Positions 50,300-58,956 of a stretch of DNA of 64,000 nucleotides are shown in pieces. This DNA is from Inia geoffrensis (Eukaryota; Chordata; Mammalia; Artiodactyla; Iniidae). The translations under genes were made by a program, and so were the position numbers. The notes below the pieces were generated by a model that was given only the letters and a program-made list of their open reading frames with translations, ran no database searches and had not been told where the DNA came from. The stretch spans positions 124,001-188,000 of the forward strand of contig JAZAQT010000217.1 of NCBI GenBank assembly GCA_036417435.1. Direction: 5' to 3'. Position 1 is the first letter of the stretch. Each line of letters begins with the position of its first letter.

Positions 50300-50445
50300 A
50301 TTTTAGAAATCCTGCCGCCTTGGGATGTAGGCAGAGTGCGAACTTTAGATGATTGATGCCGTCAGGGTCAGAAGCACTCACCAACGGCTTCCCTTAGGTT
50401 ACATTTTAACTGTCATTGATAGATGATGTCAATAAATATATCTAT
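50300..50445. other. Unassigned 146 bp between satellite edge and L1 fragment
   Basis: No similarity to the satellite units or to a repeat I recognise; no gene signal. The text around 'gatgccgtcagggtcagaag' is not repeated elsewhere in the window as far as I can see. Confidence 0.4.
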
Positions 50446-50640
50446 GCTTTTTCAGATTTTTTCCCCTTACACGTTATTGCAAAATATTGAGTGTAGTTCC
50501 CTATGCTATATAGTAGTTCCTTGTTGATGATCTACTTTATACATAACAGTGTGTATGTGTTAATCCCAAACTGTTAATTTATCCCTCCTCCCACTTTCCC
50601 CTTTGGTAATAATAAATTATAAGATTTTATACTTCTCAGA
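50446..50640 (-). mobile_element. Cetartiodactyl-type L1 3' end fragment
   Basis: On + the order 'ttacacgttattgcaaaata', 'ttccctatgctatatagtag', 'gatctactttatacataaca', 'ttaatcccaaactg' and 'ctttcccctttggtaata' is the characteristic 3' untranslated end of ruminant and whale L1 elements read in reverse, so the element lies on the minus strand. It is truncated to about 195 bp on its 5' side and keeps no coding sequence. It is closer to a standard L1 end than the L1 part of the satellite, so it is a separate insertion. Confidence 0.8.
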
Positions 50641-52099
50641 AATGGGGGAGCTGAAACAGAGGTATAATTTTCAATGGAAAAGCATTTAATACAAGATTGA
50701 AGCTTTAACCAAGATTATTAGATGTGCATCCTTGGAAAGAAATCACTTCATTTCTCTAATATTGACCTGACAAATAAGACAAATCTTTTCACTGAACTTG
50801 CTTATAATAGAATGATGGAAATATAAAATGGAAGTGTTAGAAACATCTTATTTTACCCGAGCCTTATACACTGTTCTATGTTAATTACAGTTTGGCTCAC
50901 ACATCTGTTTATTGAAGTTACAATGTTATCAATTTCTGTTACTGATCCTCCACAATGGACCCCAACAAGTATCCCCCTGCCCAGTGTCATTGGAGCCAAC
51001 AGATCGAGACTGAGTTTGGTTCAGAAGCAAAGGAAACTATATTTTGATCAGAGAATGGAGAAGTGAGAGAATGCGCTACCCCACAGGCTGTGTGTTGGCC
51101 TGCTGTGTACAGGTCCTGTCAGAGTCAGTGGGAGGGAGGGGGCGGAGCTCTCAGAGGCCGGGTTGGATGCAGCTCAGGCTCTATATCTTGGAGCCTGCAC
51201 TGGGCCCCAGGAGCTGAAGTGTCGACCCAGCCATTCTGCAGTAGGAAATCTGGTCTAAAGTGCCGGGTGTGGCAGCTCTGCATGCGGGAACCTAGGAGCA
51301 CTTGAAATTAGGCAAATCACAAAGGGTAACAAAGGTTAGACTTTATTTTATTGCCCAGATTCTATTTTTATGTCCCAAGGATTTTTAATGGGCTTTGCTG
51401 GTGACAAAGCCCTCCTCTGCCTTTTGTCCCGTTCCTCATTCTTGGAGTGCTGAGTGTGCAGACCCCTCTTCTGTAACTGCTGAGTGCTGAGTTGGGAGCC
51501 CTCATACCCGAGGGTGAGAGTCAGAACTTCTCCCCAGCAGCCTCCAGGTGAGATTCATTGTCCCCAGAGCTGCTGCCTCCCTGCTCGTCCACCTGAGTAC
51601 CAGCATTGGAAGTGTTATAGATTCTAATGACCTTTAAGGGTACAGGAAAGGGATGTGCAGAGACAATGTGGAGGCAGGTTTTACCCCACCGCACATTTGT
51701 TAGGCCACCTTAGGCTGACCGTTTCTGCCAGCCTAGATGCTCTGACCAGCAGTCTTTGTTTTCTTCAATTAGGCCCCTGAATTAATGTAAAAACAGTACC
51801 ATGTGTCAGAGCCTTGCCTGCTCAACTCCCAGTCAGTCCAGGGTCAGTGGTGATGCAACACCATGATGGACACTGAGTCAACAGCCTTTTGAGGTAGCCA
51901 GGACTGCAGCTGGTCTTATTGGCCACCATCACCACGGTGGCTGTAGGCTTTTCTATGGTGACAATGTGATATATGGTTCCCCTGCCAAGCTTATTAGCTC
52001 CCCTCTGGGTGCAGTAAGCCCTGAAAGCAGTAGTCTACTCTTTTTTGACACACTCTTGTTGTTTTCTGAGAGAAACTCCAGGTAAAGTGATGGTTACAC
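50641..52099. other. Non-satellite sequence, nothing recognised
   Basis: Mixed-composition single-copy-looking DNA, AT-rich to about 50,950 and GC-richer afterwards (a GC-rich patch at 51,120-51,290). The longest frames are under 85 codons and match nothing I recognise. It may include further decayed parts of the retrovirus whose pol lies at 52,100-53,225 (downstream of pol on the minus strand), but no env, integrase or LTR motif could be read with confidence. Confidence 0.4.
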
Positions 52100-53225
52100 G
52101 AGTTGCCATGGGGCCCCGTTGCCCCCAGTTGTCTTTCTGGTGGTTGGAGTTGGAGGGTCTCCTCACTCGAGGTCAGTGTGCCCATGGAGCGAACCCTGCA
52201 ACCTCAGGGCATGTTTGGTGGTTAGGATCAACACATGGGGTCCTTTTCCCTTAGGAGGGAGGTGGCCTTTCAGGCTGCTGATTTCCAGGTTTTTAGATAC
52301 TGCCAGTATCCTGGCCAGATGTGGTGGTGGACCAAGCCCCTTGGTGACCGTAGTTTATCCTACCTGGTTAGCATTCTTGCGTTGTTCCTTTTCAAGTGGT
52401 CCCGGTTTTTGCACTAATACTCCAATGGCAATTCACCTTTCACCAGGAATGTAAAGGTCAAAGGGTTTAGCTAAATTAGGGAGTTCCAGGTCAAGGGTCT
52501 GAATTGACCGCTCTTTCCATTCTTGAAAGACCACTTCTGGATTCTATTCAAAAGGATCATCATCTTTCCCTTTCAGTGTTTCATATAGAGGCCCAGCTAT
52601 TAGACTGTAGTTCGGGATCCAGATGCAGCAAACCCCAGCCTCCCCAGGAACTCCTAAGCTGTCTTCTACTTTTAGAAGGGCTAAGGCTGCAAATGGTTTC
52701 TTCCCTTTCCTGGGATGGGCTTCTCAGACCTTCTGTGAGAACGAAGCCCAGGCAGGTCACCTTAGTGTGTGATATTTGAGCTTTTTCTTGGACAACTTCT
52801 ATCCTATATTGGCTTGGTAGTTCAGAGGCCTCCTTAGTAGAGCTGGCGATTAGATTGGTGTCTGCATATTGAAGGAGGGTTTCCTTTTCCAGAGGTAGAA
52901 CTTTTAGGTCTTTAGCTAAGCTTTCCCAAAGATGGTGTGAGAATTTTTATACCCTTGGGGCGAGGCGGCCCAGCAGTATTATTTTTGTTGTATGTTGAGT
53001 CCTGCCAGTCACGAGGCAAAATTTCTTGTGACTCTGGGACTAATGGAATGCAAAAGAAGGCATCATTGAAGTCTAATACAGAACACCATGTCCTGGTGGT
53101 TGGTAGAATGACTAGCAGTGTGTAGGAATTAGGAACTACTAGAGGTATACTCTCGGTGGCATAACTGACTGTCCTGACATCCTTTACCAGGTCCCCAGCG
53201 GCCCATTTGTCTCTCGTGGTCAGGC
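52100..53225 (-). pseudogene. Class I (gammaretrovirus-like) endogenous retrovirus pol fragment, broken
   Basis: The minus strand carries, in order, parts of a retroviral reverse transcriptase. A stretch before the first catalytic block contains VPNSYTLL (about 53,107-53,130). The block VLDFNDAFF is at 53053-53079 (usual VLDLKDAFF). The polymerase box reads LLQYADT near 52857-52874, where gammaretroviruses have YVDD, so the second catalytic Asp is replaced by Thr. LGFVLTEGLR is at 52723-52752, RRQLRSSWGG near 52,640, and LPNLAKPFDL at 52454-52483. Motifs lie in different frames: the first catalytic block and the polymerase box are separated by a frameshift and an in-frame TAA near 52,914, and further stops follow. 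No gag, protease, env or paired LTRs were identified. This is a dead, old fossil; family assignment is by motif recognition and has not been searched. Confidence 0.75.
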
Positions 53226-53729
53226 AATTACCAGGATATGGAGCTCACCTGGGCAGGTACCTCACCCCCACCCCAGCTCATTGGGCTCTCCTGGTCAAGC
53301 CCCTCCCAGGATACAGATCTACCCTTGCAGGTACCATGGCAGGGCTGGGCAAAGAGGAACCGTGCCCATAGCCCTCATTGCAGAGCAACCTCAGCTCACC
53401 TGTCTCTCAGAGGTGACACAGAGCACCTCAGAGCAGGACTTGAACTAACAAACAGCAGCTCCGACATGTCTGTGACCCTGGGCATCACTCTGCAGGGCCT
53501 CCCTCTGCCTGGTCTTCCAGACACTTCCACTGCACCCAGGGCACCAAGCCGCTGCCTCCAGCCACCACTCACCTCTCCTCTCCCTGACTTCTGTGTCCCA
53601 CTCATTAGGAGACGATTTTCTTGAAGCTGTCTCCCACTCATGGGCCAGATAAAATGATTCGAAAACAAGCCAGAGCTGCAGCCCCTTGTGTATCCGGACT
53701 TTCAAGAGCCTACACCTGTTGCTTGGAGA
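53226..53729. other. GC-rich unassigned sequence
   Basis: No recognisable gene. Two imperfectly similar segments (around 53,232-53,262 and 53,308-53,338), both containing 'ccaggata' and 'gcaggtacc', suggest an old local duplication. Open frames of up to about 130 codons on both strands show no domain that I can name. Confidence 0.35.
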
Positions 53730-53783
53730 TGGCCCGTTCAGCAAGGTAAATTTTCTGCAACTGTGAGCCCCTGAGTAGTGAGG

Positions 53784-53856
53784 ATTGGCTGACCTGTGCA
53801 GCCTGACCAATCGGGCCAGCCCTCCCCAGGTGTGCATGTTTTGAGGTCAATATAAA
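53784..53856 (+). promoter_or_regulatory. CCAAT/TATA cluster, promoter- or LTR-U3-like
   Basis: An inverted CCAAT (gattgg at 53784), a forward CCAAT (53807-53811) and a TATAAA box (53851-53856) lie in an order and spacing typical of a polymerase II core promoter or a retroviral U3. The text after it (gcagctctgcctgacacc) could be an R/U5-like leader. It points rightward, opposite to the pol fragment, so it is not that element's own LTR in a simple arrangement. No LTR ends or second copy were found. Confidence 0.3.
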
Positions 53857-54521
53857 CACCGCACCAGGCAGCAAGAGCCCCTGCAGCTCTGCCTGACACC
53901 ATATTCTCTGTCCTGTCATTAGTCTCGGGGCTGGGCTGGTGGGAGGGATTGAGAAGCCACGGCTTTGTGAGAGGCCTAGTGTGAGTTGGGCTCTGCTGGA
54001 CTTTCTGCAGCAGTTTCCAGGCTGCCACCTGCTAAAGAAGAAGATCTGTCACCTATAACTGCTGCTGGAATTTCTCCCTGGGCAGAGGTGAGGGAGGAAA
54101 AAAAGCAGTGGGGGCGGGACAGGAGGGGTTTCTCAGGCAGGGAAATGGAAGGCTTCCAGAAGAGCACCCAGGGCCAGGACCATCCTGGCTGGCCTGCAGG
54201 CACCAAGTCGGCCGGCATGCTGTCGCTTGTGTGGCTCCACGGCCCTTCCTCTAGGCTTTCAAGTCCTTGCACATATTCAGGTGTTTTACCTGGGAAGGGT
54301 GGGAACAGTTCAGCAGCAGCTGGCCTGGGCCTCAGCTCACGTTTACTCACAGAGGTCTCGGCACAGTCCCCCAGCTTTACAATGAGGACACTTGTTGCGT
54401 GGGGGCTGCTGGTTGAATGGGAGATGATTCCCCTCACTGACCAACTTCAGAATTGTTTACAACTGGAGCAAGTGCCCTGATACGGTTTTCCTCTGTGTAA
54501 CTGGTGGGTTCTGTTTAGTTC
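53857..54521. other. Unassigned sequence before the poly(T) tract
   Basis: Open frames of 153 codons (minus) and 164 codons (plus, TTG start only) overlap here. Neither shows a domain, codon signature or splice context I can support. An A-rich purine patch lies at 54,090-54,110. Probably non-coding. Confidence 0.35.
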
Positions 54522-54552
54522 TTTTTTTTTTTTTTTTTTTTTTTTCTTTATT
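54522..54552 (-). repeat. Poly(A) tail with AATAAA of a retroposed element (poly(T) on +)
   Basis: 24 consecutive T at 54522-54545 are followed by 'ctttatttt'. On the minus strand this reads AATAAAG then (A)24, a polyadenylation signal directly before a tail, the hallmark of the 3' end of a retroposed transcript. It marks the 3' end of the L1-containing insertion to its right. Confidence 0.75.
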
Positions 54553-55406
54553 TTGGGTTCTAGGTAGATTTTATTCCTCTTTTTTGTATTTACAGATATA
54601 AGCATGGAAATAATGTATTCATATAAATGCACGTATGTGAAGGGAAGAACCTTTTTTTCTGTTTTAATTGTTTTTTAAATTTTGAAATATATTTTAGTTT
54701 TTTATACAGCAGGTTTTTATTGGTTATCTATTTTACACTTGGTTATCTATTTATCTATTGGTTATCTATTTTATACATATAAATGCCAATCTGAATATCT
54801 CAACTCCTCCCACCACCTAACCCCCACAGCTTTCCCCACTTGATGTCCATATGTTTTTTTCTCTAAATCTGTTGCTCTATTTCTGCCTTGCAAACTGGTT
54901 CATCTGCACAATTTTTCTAGGTTCCACATATATGAATTCATATACAATATTTGTTTTTCTCTTTCTGACATACTTCACTCTCTATGACAGTCTCTAGATC
55001 CATTGACATCTCTACAAATGATCCAACTTCATTCATTCTTATGGCTGAGTAATATTCCATTTTATATATGTATCATCTCTTTATGCATTCATGTGTCTGT
55101 GGACATTTAGGTTGCTTCCATTACCTGGCTATTATAGTGATGCAATGAACTTTGTGGTGAAAACCTCCTCTTTATTTTTGTTTTTTTTCTGGATATATGC
55201 CCAGGAGTGAGATGGCTGGATCATATGGTAATTTATGGTTAGTTTTTAAGGAACCTCCATGCTGTTCTCTATTGTAACTGTATCAATTTACATTCCCAAC
55301 AATAGTGGAAGAGGTTTCCTTTTCTCCACACCATTCGAGCCTTTGTTGTTTGCAGAATTTCTGATAATGCCCATTCTAACAGGTGTGAGGTGATACTTCA
55401 TTGTTG
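54546..55406 (-). mobile_element. 5'-truncated cetartiodactyl L1, 3' end, minus strand
   Basis: On + the text runs 'ttttatacagcaggtttttat', 'catatatgaattcatataca', 'gctgagtaatattccatttt', 'gtctgtggacatttaggttg', 'atatgcccaggagtgagatg', 'cattcccaacaatagtgg' and 'aacaggtgtgaggtgatac', colinear with the end of ORF2 and the 3' UTR of a cetartiodactyl L1 in reverse. The element is about 0.86 kb, cut at its 5' end at about 55,406, and shows several decay changes. About 105 bp (54,546-54,650) between the usual L1 3' end and the poly(A) do not look like L1 and could be a 3' transduction. Confidence 0.85.
54718..54778. repeat. Small local expansion inside the L1 3' UTR
   Basis: The L1 phrase 'ttggttatctatttta' is repeated with a partial copy between ('ttggttatctatttatctat'), about 2.5 copies of a 22-26-bp unit where the standard element has one. 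Probably replication slippage after insertion. Confidence 0.7.
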
Positions 55407-56605
55407 AGTTTATTTCTTTGAGCAAGGAGTAGGTCCTGTCTATTACATACTTGGCTTATGGAATGGTTTTTGGGCTAATTTCAATCTCTGGTTTTATGAC
55501 GCACCCCAACTCAACTTTCCCCTTAAAAAAAGCATAAGATTGTTTCCTAAAAGTGAGACTCTGTTGTGTTTTGTAATTCAGTTCATGTGTAGCCAAGTTT
55601 ACATTCCCTTTATTAGTGATAACTTATAAGAATTTTCTTTTTCTGTGTGACTTATTTCACATAGAATCATCGTACTGGAATCCATTCATTTTGCTTCTAC
55701 AGGCCTGATTACATTAATATCACTGTTGAGTGATATTTCATTATACAAAAGAAGCACAAGGTCTTTATCCATTTTTTTCTGTCCAGGATATATAAGTTGT
55801 ACTGTAGTGGACATTGCTGAAAACACAGCAGTCCTAAATATTGGTGTGGCTGTGTCTTCCTCCTTTAAATTCTCCTAAGCTATAGGGCCATAAGTGGAAG
55901 TGCCCTAGGCTCTGTGGCTTTGATTTTTAGATGTTTCAGGAAACACCATACACATCTCCACAGTACTCGTTGGCAATTTACATCCCGCCAATCAGCATAA
56001 CCAAGCTCCCTGTACTCCATGGCCAGTCCTGTCTCTCGGGATTTTACACTTTTTTCAGACGACACTTTAAAGCGGTGGGAAGTGAGACTTCATTGTAGTG
56101 CAAATTTCCGTTACAGGCTTGTTTGTTGGCCAAGAAGAGGGTATGCGTTTTTTCTGGAATATATTCAGGAAAAAACACATACGCCCTTTTTGGCTAAGTG
56201 TATCATTGTCGAAGTGCTGCCTCTTTTCCTTTACTTTCAGAGCAATTTTAATCTACCACCGGATATCTGTTTTCTGCAATTCTGCCTCGCGTTCAAGTCC
56301 TCTTCACAGCCTTCCTTCAATATATTTTTGGATGATAGGGGTCATGTGTAATTGTGCAGGATTGTGAATTACAGTGTTCAAAAAGCTCCTTTTTTCAACT
56401 AGCTTCCTTGTGAGCTGACTGCAAAACCGAAGAATTGCTTCAGGCCCTAACCTGGTTCTGGCAAGGCACGCTGAGCCTTTGGTGAATTCTTCTCCCTGGT
56501 GGGAAATCAGAGTTCAATGTGCCCGTCCAAACACATAGAGATAGTCCCTCATTGGATCTCCTTATTCCTGGTCATCTTCTACAGAAATTACTAACTGTGA
56601 AACCG
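55407..56605. repeat. L1-derived satellite, partial copy at the array edge
   Basis: The text resumes inside the unit at 'gagtttatttctttgagcaaggag' (counterpart of 58,165), about 940 bp after the hairpin position. It continues through the L1-like segment, the hairpin at 56126-56197, and the post-hairpin part up to 'gaaattactaactgtgaaac' at about 56,605. It is more diverged than the copies to the right. Confidence 0.85.
56126..56197. mobile_element. Mariner-type hairpin in the edge copy
   Basis: 72 bp between ttggccaagaag and tttttggctaa. Arms pair with a few mismatches ('gaagagggta' opposite 'tacgcccttt'); the centre is 'ctggaatatattcagg'. It is intermediate in decay between the left-hand copies and the perfect copies at 58885 and 60619. 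Confidence 0.8.
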
Positions 56606-57148
56606 TTCATCTGGAGCCGTGTTTATACTCCCGGTGTTAGTGATATGTTGTGTTGTTTCTTTTTCTGTGTGACTTATTTCACTTAGAAGCATCGTACCTA
56701 CATCCACTCATTATGCTGCTACTGGTCTGTTGCCATTGATTTCGTTGTTGAGTGATATTCCATTGTAGGGATGTACCACAACTTCTATATCCATTTTTCT
56801 CTTTCTGGGCTATTGAAGTTGTACCATAGTCAAGGTTCCCGAACACAGAGCAGCCCCAAACTTTGGTGTGGCTGTGTCTTTTTCATTTCAATTTTCCGAA
56901 TCTATAGCACCATAAGTGGAAGTGCCCTAGGCTCTCTAGCTTGTTTTTTTCTTTGTTCCAGGAAACACCATCCACTTCTCCAGAGTGGCTGTTGGCAATT
57001 TACATCCCGCCCATCAGCATAACAAGGCTGCCGGTACTCCATGGCCTGTTCTGCCTCTCTGGATTTTACACTTCTTTCTGACGGCCCTTTTGATCAGTGG
57101 GAAGTGAGGCTTCATTGTAGTGTGGATTTCCATTGCAGGCTTGCTTGG
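56606..57148. repeat. L1-satellite copy with a ~0.7-kb internal deletion
   Basis: At about 56,606 the unit jumps from the 'caaactgtgcc' region (57,612 in the next copy) directly to the 'cgtagccgtgtttac' region (58,346). Consistently, the hairpins at 56126 and 57149 are only 1,023 bp apart instead of about 1,735, a loss of about 712 bp. The rest of the L1-like segment is present. Confidence 0.85.
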
Positions 57149-57221
57149 TTGGCCAAAAAGGGCGTATGCGTTTTTTCCTGAATATATTCAGGAAAAAAAC
57201 GCATACACACTTTTTGGCCAA
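57149..57221. mobile_element. Mariner-type hairpin, right-arm variant
   Basis: 73-bp near-perfect palindrome. The left arm has 'gggcgtatgcg', the right arm 'cgcatacacac' plus one extra A in the A-run. The same right-arm variant occurs at 62355-62426, which places these two units in one subtype for this segment. Confidence 0.85.
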
Positions 57222-58884
57222 GTGCATCACTGTGGAACTGCTGCCTCTTTTCCTACGCTTTCAGAGCAATTCTTGTCTACCCCCTGATATCTGTTTTCTG
57301 CAATTCTGCGTCGCATTCAATTCCTCTTCACAGCCTTCCTTCAATAAATTTTTGGATAATAGGGGTCATTTGGAACTCTACAGGATTGTGAGTTACAGTG
57401 CCAAAAATCTCCTTTTCTCAACTCGCTTTCTTGTTAGCTGACCGCAAACCCGAAGAATTGCTTCAGGCCCTAATCTCGTTCTGGCATGGCACGAGGAGCC
57501 TTTGGTGAATTATTCTTCCTGTAGGGAAATCAGAGTTCAATGTGCCCGTCCAAACACATCGAGTTAGCCGCTCATTCGTTCTCCTTATTCCTGTTCATCT
57601 TCCACAGAAATTGCAAACTGTGCCAAACAAGAGGTCAAAGACACTGACTCTCCAAGTGGGGCGAATGTTAATATCGCATCTGGAACGGCGAACTCGAGTA
57701 CGAGGTGGCCAAAATAGCGATAAGTTTTAGAAATTTTGCCTGATCACTTCGTGGACCATATTCTGGGTTTTCCATGCATATTTTAGCTGAAGGATAAATC
57801 CCTTAAACGTGGAGATTTGGGACCCGTGTAATGGGAACCATGCACCATTACCTCAAAGGGTCTGCATTCCCTCACCAATAGTATCAGCCCCAAGTGTCCA
57901 GCCTTATCTCTCCCACAGCTGTGGATGTAGAGGTGGTAATCCAAGATTCCTCACAAGCCCTCAAGGACTTATTTGAGAATTTCTATCTATTTCACAGTCC
58001 TTGTGTTTTCTTTTTCAAATTTATTTTTATAAAGGGATTTAGCTTATTTACACTGCTGGGTGTATGCTGCTGTACACAAATGATTTTCTTCTGGAGACAT
58101 ATAAATGTATGGGTTTTAATTTTCTTCATAGTCAGGTATATTCCTAGGTTTTGATTACGGTGTGTTGAGTCCATTTGGTTGAGCGAGGAGTAGGTCTTGT
58201 CTAATATATATTTGGCTTATGGAATGGTATCTGTCTTAATGTCAACCTCTGGTTTTATGCAGCCTCCCCACTCTTCTTTCCCCTTAAGCAAGCCAAAGTT
58301 TCTTTTGTAAATGAGAGACTCTGTTGTGTTTTGAAATGCAGTTCACGCGTAGCCGTGTTTACATTCCCTGTATTAGTGATATCTTATGATGTTTCTTTTT
58401 CTGTGTGACTTATTTCACTTAGAATCATCGTAACTAAATCCACTCATTATGCTGCTACTGGTCTGTTGCCATTGATTTCATTGTTGAGTGATATTCCATT
58501 GTAAGGATGTACCACAACTTCTATATCCATTTTTCTCTTTCTGGGATATTGAATTTGTACCATAGTCAAGGTTTCCGTACACAGAGCAGCCCCAAACTTT
58601 GGTGTTGCTGTGTCTTTGTCATTTAAATTTTCCGAATGTACAGCACTATAACTGGAAGTGCCCTAGGCTCTCTACCTTGTTTTTTTCTTTGTTCCAGGAA
58701 ACACCATCCGCTTCTCCAGAGTGGCTGTTGGCAATTTACATCCCGCCCATCAGCATAACAAGGCTGCCGGTACTCCATGGCCTGTTCTGCCTCTCTGGAT
58801 TTTACACTTCTTTCTGACGGCCCTTTTGATCGGTGGGAAGTGAGACTTCATTGTGGTGAGGATTTCCATTGCAGGCTTGCTTCG
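57149..58884. repeat. L1-derived satellite unit (1,736 bp), hairpin to hairpin
   Basis: The unit begins with the mariner hairpin, continues with about 790 bp of sequence I cannot derive from a known element (from 'gtgcatcactgtgg' to about 58,015), then about 865 bp of L1 3' end in minus orientation (58016-58880). The length fits the published size class of the common cetacean satellite outside delphinids as I recall it, and L1 derivation of that satellite has been reported. An open frame of about 86 codons at 57894-58154 recurs in every unit but runs antisense through the L1 UTR-like part and has no gene features. Confidence 0.88.
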
Positions 58885-58956
58885 TTGGCCAAAAAGGGCG
58901 TATGCGTTTTTTCCTGAATATATTCAGGAAAAAACGCATACGCCCTTTTTGGCCAA
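58885..58956. mobile_element. Perfect 72-bp palindrome (mariner-type MITE)
   Basis: Two 36-bp arms meet with no spacer. Arm start ttggccaaaaagggcg, centre 'cctgaatatattcagg', arm end cgccctttttggccaa. Every position pairs. No coding sequence and no clear TA target duplication are visible, and the outermost bases typical of the family are missing at the right. Confidence 0.9.

Larger units (their letters stand above)
46890..50300. repeat. L1-derived satellite, two older diverged copies
   Basis: This stretch aligns with the ~1,735-bp repeat of 56.6-64 kb in the same orientation. The first copy enters about 90 bp after the hairpin position and runs to the hairpin at 48471-48541; the second runs to the hairpin at 50219-50292, a spacing of about 1,748 bp. 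Shared words include 'aatcagagttcaatgtgcccg', the 'tttatttttataa' L1 end, 'ctttttctgtgtgactta' and 'ggaagtgccct'. The copies differ from the right-hand array at many positions and have decayed hairpin arms, as expected at the edge of an array. The open frames here are short and incidental. Confidence 0.85.

Noticed and set aside
50641..52099. Integrase, env or LTR of the retrovirus
   Set aside because: No motif (HHCC, DDE, env signatures, LTR ends, PBS or PPT) could be read with confidence.
53232..53338. Tandem duplication of a 31-bp segment
   Set aside because: Only about two thirds of positions agree and there are two copies; it may be chance in a GC-rich context.
53400..53470. MIR-like SINE fragment ('agaggtgacacagag', 'gcaggacttgaact')
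   Set aside because: The resemblance is limited to two short phrases in the wrong spacing; not enough to call without a repeat search.
53976..54480. Overlapping open frames of 153 (-) and 164 (+) codons
   Set aside because: The plus frame has only a TTG at its start. GC-rich sequence favours long chance frames, and no domain or splice signal is seen.
57894..58154. Recurrent ~86-codon open frame in each L1-satellite unit (also 59629, 61363, 63099)
   Set aside because: It runs antisense through non-coding L1-like sequence, has hydrophobic low-complexity content, no coding context, and its recurrence is explained by the tandem repeat.
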